A stretch of 7,454 bases of DNA from Trueperaceae bacterium. Lineage in GTDB: Bacteria > Deinococcota > Deinococci > Deinococcales > Trueperaceae. Positions 1 to 6,746 of the stretch are shown here, in pieces. Every line of letters begins with the position of its first letter. The first letter of the stretch is position 1. Both the position numbers and the translations under genes were made by a program. The stretch spans positions 1 through 7,454 of the forward strand of contig JAGXHO010000232.1 of the NCBI GenBank assembly GCA_024636105.1, given 5' to 3'. Under the pieces are notes generated by a model. That model was not told the origin of the DNA. It saw only the letters and a list, made by a program, of their open reading frames with translations, and did not search any database.

Positions 1-267
1 CCGCCGCGGCGCGACCTGGGCGCCTTCGAGACCCCGCGCGGCAAGCTGCGCCTCCCCGACCTGGTCTGGTTCCAGGGGGTGATGACGCAGCGCGCCTGGG
101 TGCTCGTGCAGTCCGAAGGCTGGGGCTTCCCGGAGCGCCTGCTGGCGGCGCTCGAGGGGGTCGACACCGGTCCCGGCGCACGAGCGCGCGGCGATGTGGC
201 GCGGGCGGTCGTGGACGTGGAGCCGGGGTTCCGGGAGTGGTTCCGGACGTTCGCCGTCGCGGACTGA
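1..267 (+). CDS. 3' end of an unrecognised protein gene (5' end outside window)
   Basis: The first forward frame is open from the window edge to a TGA at 265-267, giving 88 visible residues. The GTG/ATG codons near 79-84 are internal, because the frame continues upstream without a stop (fragment begins PPRRDLGAFETPRGKLRLPD). The visible part is soluble, with no membrane segment or signal peptide. It is rich in Trp and Arg, with a WGFP motif and an acidic/aromatic tail (FREWFRTF) near the end. I do not recognise the family and assign no function. It converges on the cyclase gene, with only 11 bases between the two stop codons, and I see no terminator hairpin there. Codon use is strongly GC3-rich like the neighbouring genes, which supports it being real coding sequence. 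Confidence 0.6.
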   Translation, partial: PPRRDLGAFETPRGKLRLPDLVWFQGVMTQRAWVLVQSEGWGFPERLLAALEGVDTGPGARARGDVARAVVDVEPGFREWFRTFAVAD

Positions 268-278
268 GGCGCGCCCCG

Positions 279-2441
279 CTACGGGATGGGCGTCAGCGTC
301 TCCGCGCCGCCCGCGACCCAACCGCCCGGTGCGGCCGCCACCGCGTCGGGGAGCGCCTTGGCCTCCACGCGCAGACGTCGCCCCGTCTCCCGCAGGAACG
401 CGCAACCTTCCTGTTCGCAGCGTTCGAAGACCCGATCGGCCTCGTCGAGCTGGGCGAGCGCGAGGTCCTTGTCGCCGCGCAGCAGCGCCGCTTGGGCGTA
501 CGCCAAGAGCCCTTCGCCGCGCAACGCGGGCGCCACGTCGAGACCGAGCAGGCGGTGGTAGAGGCGATCGGCGCGCACGAGGTCCTCGTCCGCCTCGGCC
601 TCGGCAGCGGCCGTGAGGTAGTAGGCGTAGGCGGCGTCGCCCGCGCCCCCCTTCTCGAAATGCTCCGCCGTCAGTTCGCTGAAGTGCAGCGGCGCGTGCT
701 GCTCGAGCCACGTGGCGATGTGCAGGTGGAGCGTCGGACGCTCCGCGAAGGGCGTCATCTGCAGGACCGCATGGCGCAGCAGCTCCGACCGGAAGCCGTA
801 CTCGACCTCGCCGGGGAGCCGCGAGTCGCTCTGCCGCACGAGCAGGTCGGAGGCGCGGAGCGTGCGCAAGCTGCCGCGCACGTCGCCGGCGAACTCGCGC
901 AGCAGGCCTTCCCAGGTGCGCTCCCCGGTGAGCGCCGCGAGCGCCAGCAGCCGCCGTGCGGCGGGTTCGAGCATGTCGAGGCGGGTCTGCAGCAGGCTCG
1001 TGAGCGAGCCGCTGAAGTGGGTGTCCTGGGTGATGGAGAGCGCGCGACCGAGCTCGAACACCGAGGCGGGGACGCCGCCCACCTGGTGCACCAGCGAGCG
1101 CATGGCCACGCGGAACACCGGGTCGGCGACCTGATCGAGCAGCTCCAGGCTCTCGTCGATCGAGAGCGGCGCGATGGTCACCGCTTCGGCGCCGGCCGGC
1201 AGGTCGCGGCCGCGGCTGGTGCGCACCACGAGCATCGGGGCTTGCGCGCCCGTGAGGTGCTCCACGAAGGCCTCGACGTCGGGATCGAAGCGGTCGTTCT
1301 CCACGAGCAGCACCAGCGACGCCACCCCGGGCCGCTTCTGCGGGAGGGCGACCAGGAGGTCGCGCCACGCGAGGAGGGTGCGGTCGACGCCGCGGCGCTC
1401 GAGCCGCTTCCACGGCGCTTCGGCGGCGAGCCCGAGGCTGCCGAGCACCAGCCGGTGCCAGCGGGTATCGCCCGGGAGCAGCTCGCCGAGCGCCTGCTGG
1501 GCGGTGGCCGTGCGGGTCCGCTCGTCGTCGGCCTCGCGCAGCCCGAACAGCTGGGCGGCGAGCTCGGTCCACAGCGAGCGCTCGCCGGGGTGCGCGCGCA
1601 GCCAGATCACCTGGGTGGCGTCGTCCAGACCGGCGGCGAACTCGCGCAGCAGGCGCGTCTTGCCGCTGCCGGCCTCGCCCACCAGCCAGCCGATCCGCGC
1701 CCGCTTGGTGCGGCGCACGCCGCGGTGCCACGAAGCGAGGGCGTCGAGCTCCTTGTGCCGGCCCACGAAGGCCACCTTCACGTGCGGGTCGTGGTCGCGC
1801 TGTTCGCCGGAGCGCAGCCGGTAGGCCTCCGTGACGTTCGGGAAGGCCGGGAGCGCGATGCCTTCGACCTTCTCGTAGGTCAACCGGTGGCGCGTGGCCT
1901 GGTAGGTCTCCTCGGCGATCCACACCTCGCCGGGCCCCGCCGCGTGCTCGAGGCGGCTCGCGAGGTTCACCACGCTCCCCATGACGGTGTACTCGCGCAC
2001 GCGGCCCGAACCGATCGCCCCGGCGATCACCACGCCGGTGGTGACGCCCGCGCGCCCCTGCAGGTCGACGCCCTTGGACGCCCCGACGCGCTCGATCGCG
2101 CGCAGGCTCGCCTCGGCGGCGACGACGGCGCGGTAGGGGTCGTCCGGGTGCGAGCGCGGGGCGCCGTACACGGCCATCAGGCCGTCGCCGCGGAAGGCGT
2201 CCACGAACCCGTCGTAGTCCTCCACGACGCTGGAGACCTCGGTGAGCACCTCGTCGGCGAGGTCGCGCAGCTCCTCGGGATCGAGGCCGTGGGTGAGGGT
2301 GCTGAAGCCGGTCAGGTCGACGAACAGGACGCTGACCCGGCGGCGCTCGCGCTCCTCGATCGGCGCGCCGAGCGGTCGCCCGCACATGCCGCAGAAGCGC
2401 ATGCCGGGCGCGCTCGCCGAACCACAGGAGGCACACCGCAT
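279..2441 (-). CDS. Class III adenylate/guanylate cyclase-like protein with zinc ribbon and AAA/STAND ATPase module
   Basis: The 720-residue protein probably makes a cyclic nucleotide in response to an ATPase/helical-repeat sensor. An N-terminal zinc ribbon has C3, C6, C17 and C20. The cyclase domain (about 35-210) keeps both metal aspartates, D42 (LFVDLTGF) and D86 (FRGDGLMAVYG), and the transition-state N159 and R163 (VNLASRL). The position that usually carries the purine-selecting Lys is A82, and the second selecting position is T152. A linker leads to FVGRHKELDAL (225-235) and a Walker A motif GEAGSGKT (255-262). The Walker B region, LVLLVENDRF (376-385), is diverged from the usual EDLHWAD pattern. 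Residues about 495-580 (EVEYGFRSELLRHAV, HLHIATWLEQ) match the segment normally following the ATPase in this architecture, and the rest is TPR-like helices. There is no membrane segment, so it should be cytosolic. The ATG at 2441 places the zinc ribbon at the very N-terminus. The architecture call is firm; cAMP versus cGMP, and whether it is active, cannot be decided from sequence alone. Confidence 0.94.
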   Translation of the reverse strand: MRCASCGSASAPGMRFCGMCGRPLGAPIEERERRRVSVLFVDLTGFSTLTHGLDPEELRDLADEVLTEVSSVVEDYDGFVDAFRGDGLMAVYGAPRSHPDDPYRAVVAAEASLRAIERVGASKGVDLQGRAGVTTGVVIAGAIGSGRVREYTVMGSVVNLASRLEHAAGPGEVWIAEETYQATRHRLTYEKVEGIALPAFPNVTEAYRLRSGEQRDHDPHVKVAFVGRHKELDALASWHRGVRRTKRARIGWLVGEAGSGKTRLLREFAAGLDDATQVIWLRAHPGERSLWTELAAQLFGLREADDERTRTATAQQALGELLPGDTRWHRLVLGSLGLAAEAPWKRLERRGVDRTLLAWRDLLVALPQKRPGVASLVLLVENDRFDPDVEAFVEHLTGAQAPMLVVRTSRGRDLPAGAEAVTIAPLSIDESLELLDQVADPVFRVAMRSLVHQVGGVPASVFELGRALSITQDTHFSGSLTSLLQTRLDMLEPAARRLLALAALTGERTWEGLLREFAGDVRGSLRTLRASDLLVRQSDSRLPGEVEYGFRSELLRHAVLQMTPFAERPTLHLHIATWLEQHAPLHFSELTAEHFEKGGAGDAAYAYYLTAAAEAEADEDLVRADRLYHRLLGLDVAPALRGEGLLAYAQAALLRGDKDLALAQLDEADRVFERCEQEGCAFLRETGRRLRVEAKALPDAVAAAPGGWVAGGAETLTPIP

Positions 2442-2447
2442 GGCGAC

Positions 2448-2453
2448 ACTCTA
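2448..2453 (-). promoter_or_regulatory. Probable leaderless -10 box of the cyclase gene
   Basis: On the minus strand TAGAGT fits the TANNNT -10 pattern and ends six bases before the ATG at 2441. That is the spacing known for the many leaderless promoters of Deinococcus. There is no convincing Shine-Dalgarno sequence before this ATG, which fits a leaderless message. The best -35 candidate at 17-bp spacing (GTGCAA) is poor, as expected if an activator is needed. The promoter call is inference from spacing and motif. Confidence 0.45.
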
Positions 2454-2460
2454 CGAAACG

Positions 2461-2478
2461 GGGTGCGCGCTTGCACCC
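2461..2478. other. Short inverted repeat between envC-like and cyclase genes
   Basis: GGGTGC and GCACCC form a perfect 6-bp stem around a 6-base loop. It lies between the stop of the EnvC-like gene (2516) and the cyclase -10 box. Read on the minus strand it is followed by CGTTTCG, so it is at best a weak terminator with only three Ts. It also overlaps the expected -35 region of the cyclase promoter and could be chance in such GC-rich DNA. Confidence 0.25.
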
Positions 2479-2484
2479 GCCGGA

Positions 2485-2500
2485 TGTGATCTACGTCACA
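2485..2500. promoter_or_regulatory. CRP/FNR-family consensus operator upstream of the cyclase gene
   Basis: TGTGA-N6-TCACA is present with both half-sites perfect, in the 74-bp gap that holds the cyclase promoter. This is the textbook recognition core of CRP-type cAMP receptor proteins. Its centre lies about 51.5 bp upstream of the cyclase ATG, which would also be the transcript start if the message is leaderless. That is one helical turn from each of the classical -41.5 and -61.5 activator positions. Presence of the palindrome is a direct observation; binding and activation are inference. Confidence 0.6.
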
Positions 2501-2515
2501 CGCGTCGGCGCGACC

Positions 2516-3832
2516 TCAGAGCCCCAGCACCGGCGCCGGGTCGACGAAGACGCTGTTGCCGCCGCTCGTGCGGCGCACGTAGAAGTGCAGCACGTCGGGC
2601 GGGATCAGCGAACCGCCGCCCAGGTAACCGAGCACGGTGCCCGCCGTGATCGAGTCGCCCACCTGGACGACGGGCGGGCGCAGGTTCGTGTACACGGTCG
2701 TCATCGATGGATCGTGCTGGACCGCGACCAGGTACCCGTCGTTGGCGCCGATGGGGGTCACCGACACCACCACTCCGCCGCGCACCACCCGCACTGCGGC
2801 GCCCGCGGCGTTCGCGCGCAGACGCACGAAGCTGCTGTTGCCCTCGCCGAAGCGGGTGAGCAGCGTGCTCGCGTCGAGCGGCGCCACGTAGCCCGCGGCG
2901 GGCGCGAGGCGCGGGTCGGTCAGGTTGTCGATGCGCGCTCGGGCGGCGTCGGCAGCGTCCTCGAGGGCGTCGGCGCGCTCGCGATCGTCGAGGAAGTTCT
3001 GCGCCTCCTGCCGCAACCGCCGCTCCTCGGCCTCCAAGCGCGCGATCTCCTCGGTCAGCGCGCGGTCGAGCCGGTCGAGCTGGGTCGCGAGCGCGTTCTG
3101 AGACTCGAGCAAGGCGCGCTGCTCCGCCTGGCGGCCGGCTTCCGTCGCCTGCAGTTCGGCGATCAGGGTGTCGAGGCGGGTGCGGGTGCCCTCGAGCTCG
3201 AGGGCGTTCTGCGCCAGCTGCCGCTCGCGCGCTTCGAGTTCGGCGATCTGCCCCTCGAGCCGCAGGCGGGCCGCGGTCAACTCGGTGATCACCGCGTCGA
3301 GCTCGGTGACGACCGCGACGTCCTGCTCGGCGAGCATCCCCAGGAAGCGCTGCTGCACGGCCAGGTCGTGGAAGCTGTCGGCGCGCGCGAGCGCGGTGCC
3401 GTAACCGGCGGCGCGCTGCCGGTGGAGGTTGAGCAGCAGCCCCTGGACGCGCCCCTTGACGGCCTCCAGGTCGGCCTCGAGGGCGGTCACGCGCGCCTCG
3501 GTGTCGGCGACGTCGGCGCGCAGCGTGGCCAAGCCCGTCTGCAGGTCGGCGCGCTGGCGCTGCAGCTCGGCCAGGTCGGCGCTCGCGCGGTCGCGCTCGC
3601 CGATGCGGGCGCGCACGCTGGCGTCGATGCTGCCCAGCTCCTCGGTGATGGTGGCGATCTCGGCGCGGCGCGCCTCGAGCAGCCGCTGCCCCTCGCCGAT
3701 CTCGGCCTCGAGGCGGAGCCGTTCGCTCGCGTCGACCTGCGCGGCGGCGCTGGGGAGCGCGACCAGCAGCAGCGTCAGCGCCGCCGCGATCAGGGCGCCG
3801 AACCGCCTCCAGGCAGCGCGGCGCGCGGTCAT
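2516..3832 (-). CDS. envC: EnvC-like murein hydrolase activator (coiled coil plus degenerate LytM/M23 domain)
   Basis: The 438-residue exported protein probably works with FtsX to switch on cell-wall amidases at division. A positively charged N-terminus and hydrophobic core (about 11-27) end in PSAAAQ, a likely signal peptide cleaved near residues 31-32. Residues about 34-305 are long heptad-rich helices full of Leu, Glu and Arg (coiled coil). The C-terminal part (about 313-438) follows the M23/LytM fold pattern (VRVVRGGVVV, VQVGDSITAGTVLGYLG, VLHFYV). It lacks the zinc ligands: RLRANAAG (337-344) stands where HxGxD would be, TNL (382-384) replaces the usual His-Leu, and only H416 of the HxH motif remains. 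Loss of catalysis is typical of EnvC-type activators. The ATG at 3832 overlaps the ftsX stop as ATGA, so translation is probably coupled. The same frame is open far upstream through ftsX, but that part is an out-of-frame shadow. The symbol reflects role and architecture rather than proven orthology. Confidence 0.88.
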   Translation of the reverse strand: MTARRAAWRRFGALIAAALTLLLVALPSAAAQVDASERLRLEAEIGEGQRLLEARRAEIATITEELGSIDASVRARIGERDRASADLAELQRQRADLQTGLATLRADVADTEARVTALEADLEAVKGRVQGLLLNLHRQRAAGYGTALARADSFHDLAVQQRFLGMLAEQDVAVVTELDAVITELTAARLRLEGQIAELEARERQLAQNALELEGTRTRLDTLIAELQATEAGRQAEQRALLESQNALATQLDRLDRALTEEIARLEAEERRLRQEAQNFLDDRERADALEDAADAARARIDNLTDPRLAPAAGYVAPLDASTLLTRFGEGNSSFVRLRANAAGAAVRVVRGGVVVSVTPIGANDGYLVAVQHDPSMTTVYTNLRPPVVQVGDSITAGTVLGYLGGGSLIPPDVLHFYVRRTSGGNSVFVDPAPVLGL

Positions 3833-4692
3833 ACCCGCTCGCGCAGGTGTTGCGAGACCGAGATCGCGCTGCCGACGAGCCCGACGAGGATCGCGAGCGC
3901 CGCCAGCAGCACCGCCACCTGGCCGAGCAGCGCGCCGTCGCGCACGAACGGGACGAACGGCAGCTGCGGCGCGAGCCGCGCGACGACGATCTGGTAACCG
4001 GGGATCGCGAGCCCCAGCGTGACCACCGCGCTCATGAGGCCGAGCATGAACCCCTCGATCAGGAACGGGGCCCGGATGAACCCCCGGGTCGCGCCGACCA
4101 GCCGCTGGACCTCGATCTCGTCCTCGCGCGCCTGGATGGCGGCGCGGATCGAGTTGACGATCGCGAACAGCGCCGAGCTCAACAGCACCACGATCAAGAT
4201 CACGCCGACGACGCGAAGCGCGTCGGAGACGGCGAGGAACGTGTTCACCGCGTCGCTGCCGTCCTCGACGTCGGTGACGCCCGGGAGCTGCTCGAGCCGC
4301 CCCCGCACCAGGACCGTCTGGCCCGGGTCGAGCAGGCGCATCCGCAACGTGTCGGGGAGCGGGTTGTCGACGAGCGAGGCGGCGATGCCGAGGCTCGGGA
4401 GGTCGGTGACCAGGTCGGCCAGCGCTCGGTCCTTGCCGATGAACGCGACCTCGACGACCTCGGGCCAGGCGCGCACCGTCTCGAGGAGGCGGCCGCGATC
4501 GGCGCCGGGCGCGAGGTAGGCGGTGACCTCGAGCTCGCTCTGCAGCGCCGCTAGGACCTGGTTGAGGTTGAGGCTGACGAGGCTGAAGCCGGCCAGGATG
4601 GTCAGCGACAGCGTCATGGTGGTGATCGTGGCGACGCTCGCGACCCAGTTGCCCCGGATCGCGCGCATCGCCTGGCCGAGCGCGTAGCTCAC
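3829..4692 (-). CDS. ftsX: Cell division protein FtsX (permease-like, FtsEX complex)
   Basis: The product is an integral membrane protein of 287 residues, the normal FtsX length. FtsX pairs with the ATPase FtsE and relays ATP-driven movement across the membrane to a cell-wall hydrolase activator. Four membrane helices are visible at about 17-42, 159-182, 208-232 and 255-278. A large extracytoplasmic domain lies between the first two (about 43-155), including the characteristic NPLPDTLRMRL stretch (110-120). The cytoplasmic loop AREDEIEVQRLVGATRGFIRAPFLIEG matches the signature next to the third helix in FtsX proteins. I chose GTG at 4692 because it gives the usual VSYALGQAMRAIRGNW beginning and is preceded by a G-rich ribosome-site-like GGTGGGGG. 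An upstream start at 4971 would run through the divergent gene. The next gene downstream is the EnvC-like partner. No ftsE precedes it here. Confidence 0.94.
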   Translation of the reverse strand: MSYALGQAMRAIRGNWVASVATITTMTLSLTILAGFSLVSLNLNQVLAALQSELEVTAYLAPGADRGRLLETVRAWPEVVEVAFIGKDRALADLVTDLPSLGIAASLVDNPLPDTLRMRLLDPGQTVLVRGRLEQLPGVTDVEDGSDAVNTFLAVSDALRVVGVILIVVLLSSALFAIVNSIRAAIQAREDEIEVQRLVGATRGFIRAPFLIEGFMLGLMSAVVTLGLAIPGYQIVVARLAPQLPFVPFVRDGALLGQVAVLLAALAILVGLVGSAISVSQHLRERV

Positions 4693-4837
4693 GAGGGACC
4701 CCCACCGCGGCGCGGCGTGGCGGCGGCGAGCGCGTGGGGGACGGGACGTACGGGCCGCATCGAACCGAGGGTACACCAGCCCGGGATGAAGGACGTGGAC
4801 GCGCAGTGCGCCACGTCGGGGCGCGCCTGCGCGTGGC
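4693..4837. promoter_or_regulatory. Divergent intergenic region between ftsX and the DUF4388 gene
   Basis: This 145-bp gap must supply promoters for both directions. On the minus strand a TACCCT box (4768-4773) fits the -10 pattern TANNNT and is preceded by TG, but I find no good -35 at 16-18 bp. On the plus strand no clear -10 stands out. A leaderless arrangement is not supported for either the ATG at 4838 or the GTG at 4850. No operator-like palindrome was noticed. Confidence 0.3.
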
Positions 4838-5473
4838 ATGCTGACGGGCGTGAACGCGCTGCAGGGACGCCTCGGACCGGGCGTCCTGGCCCACCTGCTC
4901 CAGTACCTATCCCAGAACTCCGCCGCCGGTCGCCTCAGCGTGGTCGGCGAGGGGGTGGGCTCGGGCGCCATCTACCTGGCCCGCGGCCGCGTCGCCCATG
5001 TCGAGCTCGGGGGCATCGTCGGCGTCCCTGCGCTCGCCCACCTGCTCGTCTGGGATCGAGGCGGCTTCGCGTTCCAGGTGGGCGTCGTACCGCCGACGAC
5101 CACGATCGACCTGCCTACCGACCGCCTGCTGCTCTCGCTGTCGGTCGATCAGGACGGCAACGGCAGCTCCTTCGGGCGCAACGGCTCGATGGCGCCGACC
5201 ACGCTCGTCGATCCGGCGGTGGTGCCGGGCTTGATGTGGGCGGCGGTGGCGGTGGCCGGGCCGATCGGTGAGATCTTCATCGACGACGCCTTCGACGCGG
5301 TCGGCCACAGCCCGCGGCTGCTCCCGGAGGACCAGCTGGGGGCCCTGGTGCAGGCGGTGGCCGGCCAGTTCCGGTCGGAACGGGGACGTGCGGATTTCTT
5401 GGCGCGCGCCGAGGCGGTCCTCGCGCACCATGGGTACGGTCGCGTGGACGAGGGTGGTCGTGAGCGCGCATGA
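4838..5473 (+). CDS. DUF4388 domain protein
   Basis: This is a cytosolic protein of 211 residues. Residues about 7-82 follow the DUF4388 pattern: LQGRLGPGVLAHLLQYLSQ, then a Gly-rich turn, GAIYLARGRVAHVELGG, GVPALAHLLVWDRGGFAFQVG. DUF4388 is a widespread bacterial signalling-associated domain, often fused or adjacent to regulators, whose biochemical role is not settled. A linker leads to a second region (about 125-200: VVPGLMWAAVAVAGPIGEIFIDD, then helices ending AEAVLAHHGY) that I cannot name. No membrane segment is present. The start is uncertain: ATG at 4838 and GTG at 4850 both lack a strong ribosome site, and the domain begins just after either. The gene stops 22 bases before the next start, so the two are very likely co-transcribed. 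It is divergent from ftsX. Confidence 0.85.
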   Translation: MLTGVNALQGRLGPGVLAHLLQYLSQNSAAGRLSVVGEGVGSGAIYLARGRVAHVELGGIVGVPALAHLLVWDRGGFAFQVGVVPPTTTIDLPTDRLLLSLSVDQDGNGSSFGRNGSMAPTTLVDPAVVPGLMWAAVAVAGPIGEIFIDDAFDAVGHSPRLLPEDQLGALVQAVAGQFRSERGRADFLARAEAVLAHHGYGRVDEGGRERA

Positions 5474-5478
5474 CGTTC

Positions 5479-5487
5479 GGGAGGGAG
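5479..5487 (+). promoter_or_regulatory. Ribosome binding site deciding the start at 5496
   Basis: GGGAGGGAG lies in the 22-base gap after the DUF4388 stop, with its last G 8 bases before the GTG at 5496. An in-frame GTG at 5487 overlaps the purine run itself and would have no usable spacing. The purine run therefore favours 5496 as the start. Confidence 0.5.
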
Positions 5488-5495
5488 TGCCAACG

Positions 5496-6746
5496 GTGAG
5501 CGAGAGTCGCTTCGTGGTCGAGGTCTTGGGTGCGCCGAAGGAGGCGCAGGCCGTGACCGTAGCGCGCGTGCAGGAGGCGCTGGGGCTCGACGAGCCCAAA
5601 GCCGCCATGCTGGTCGCGCGCATGCCCGGGGTGCTCACGCGCCCCTCCGCCGAGGAACGGGCGATGAAGGTGGCGCTGCGCCTGCAGGCCGCCGGCGTCG
5701 CCGCGGTGCATCGTCCGCTGCGGCCCGAGGAGGACCCGTTCCGCACGGCGGACGTCCCGCCGGTCGAGCCGGCAGCGTCCGAGCCGGTCCCCGTGGCGCC
5801 TCCCCCCGCACCCCCCGCCCCCTCGGCTGCGTCTGGGTTCGATCCGGCGAACGCCCCTTCGGTCGACGCCACCCACGTCGACGTCCCCTACGACCCGAAG
5901 CTGACGCCGATGTCCGAGGCTGGCTTCGGCGCGGCCGACATCGTGCTGCCGACCGACATGCCCGACGACGTCCGCAGCACGCAGGAGCGGAACGACCAGC
6001 CGAGCCGGCGCCCGACGTTCGTGGAGGCCGGCGCGACGTCGCAGCCCGCCGATCCGCCGCCCGCCGTGGTCGAGGACGACGACGTCGGACCGCCGCTCAC
6101 GCCCCTGCCGGACGGCGCTCCCAACGGCTTGTCCGGCGTGACCCCCGTTCCGGTGACCCCCGCCGGCGCGGGACGCGGCGTGCGGGTGCTCGGTGGCCGC
6201 GACGCGACGCCGCCGCCGGCCCGCGACGTCGACGCTCGCAGGGCCGATCCGGTCTACCGACAGACGCGGTCGGCCGCCGAGCCGTCGCTGACCCTGACCC
6301 CGCCGCCCGACGCGGTGCTCAAGCGCTCGGGCGTTCCCGAGTCCGAACTCGACGCCGCGAGGGGAAGCCGGCGCGGCCGCTTCGGCCGCAACCTCGCCGC
6401 CCAGGTGGCGCTCCCGGTGGTTCTGAGCTGGGGCCTGGGCGCGGCCGCTATCTGGTTCCTGCTCCCTGCCGACGGGCGTCTCGGGGCGTTCGTGCCGCTC
6501 GCGGCCGCGACCGCCATCGCGGCGCTGGTGGGCGCCTTGATGGCGGCCCTCGGCACCGTGGGCGTCGCCCGCGATGTGACCAAGCTGCGCGACGAGGCCC
6601 GGCGGGTGGCGATGGGGGAGCTCACCGCTCCGGTCACCACGAACCGCGACGACGAGCTCGGCGAGATCGCCGGTTCCCTCGAGCGCATGCGGCTCAGCCT
6701 GCAGGAGGGGTTGGAGCGGCTTCGGAAGCGTCGGCGGGGCGCATAA
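5496..6746 (+). CDS. Membrane HAMP-domain protein with an L7/L12-CTD-like N-terminal domain
   Basis: The protein has 416 residues and four parts. Residues about 5-73 (FVVEVLGAPKEAQ, VQEALGLDEPKAAMLV, PGVLTRP, ALRLQAAGVAAV) match the C-terminal domain of ribosomal protein L7/L12 in length and pattern, including the central GL, the A-rich helix and the final AG-V strand. Residues about 75-295 are a low-complexity linker rich in Pro, Ala and Asp. Two hydrophobic helices (about 300-323 and 331-354) form a hairpin with a very short outer loop (PADGRLG). A HAMP domain follows (about 355-407: RDVTKLRDEARRVAMGELTAPV, then DELGEIAGSLERM), and the protein ends within about ten residues in basic RLRKRRRGA. 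There is no kinase, cyclase or chemoreceptor signalling domain. By topology, both ends should be cytoplasmic. It probably forms a signalling unit with the upstream DUF4388 protein. The HAMP and membrane calls are solid; the L7/L12 resemblance is by eye. Confidence 0.85.
   Translation: MSESRFVVEVLGAPKEAQAVTVARVQEALGLDEPKAAMLVARMPGVLTRPSAEERAMKVALRLQAAGVAAVHRPLRPEEDPFRTADVPPVEPAASEPVPVAPPPAPPAPSAASGFDPANAPSVDATHVDVPYDPKLTPMSEAGFGAADIVLPTDMPDDVRSTQERNDQPSRRPTFVEAGATSQPADPPPAVVEDDDVGPPLTPLPDGAPNGLSGVTPVPVTPAGAGRGVRVLGGRDATPPPARDVDARRADPVYRQTRSAAEPSLTLTPPPDAVLKRSGVPESELDAARGSRRGRFGRNLAAQVALPVVLSWGLGAAAIWFLLPADGRLGAFVPLAAATAIAALVGALMAALGTVGVARDVTKLRDEARRVAMGELTAPVTTNRDDELGEIAGSLERMRLSLQEGLERLRKRRRGA

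Noticed and set aside
237..2489. Long plus-strand open frame of 750 codons antisense to the cyclase gene
   Set aside because: The translation is Arg/Ala/Gly/His-rich with no domain pattern, while the opposite strand encodes a clear cyclase-ATPase. It is a shadow caused by high GC3.
2471..3997. Plus-strand open frame of 508 codons across the EnvC-like gene
   Set aside because: It is an antisense shadow of the coiled-coil region. It is low complexity, has no recognisable domain, and crosses the ftsX-envC junction.
3833..4894. Upstream extension of the EnvC-like frame to 4894
   Set aside because: This part lies out of frame over ftsX and gives Arg/Pro-rich nonsense. The signal peptide begins at the ATG at 3832.
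4693..4971. Upstream extension of the ftsX frame to an ATG at 4971
   Set aside because: The extra 93 residues are Pro/Arg-rich and overlap the divergent DUF4388 gene. The normal FtsX N-terminus starts at the GTG at 4692.
4907..5872. Minus-strand open frame of 321 codons opposite the DUF4388 and HAMP genes
   Set aside because: The composition is Ser/Thr/Gly/Arg-rich with no domain, and it covers two well-supported genes on the other strand.
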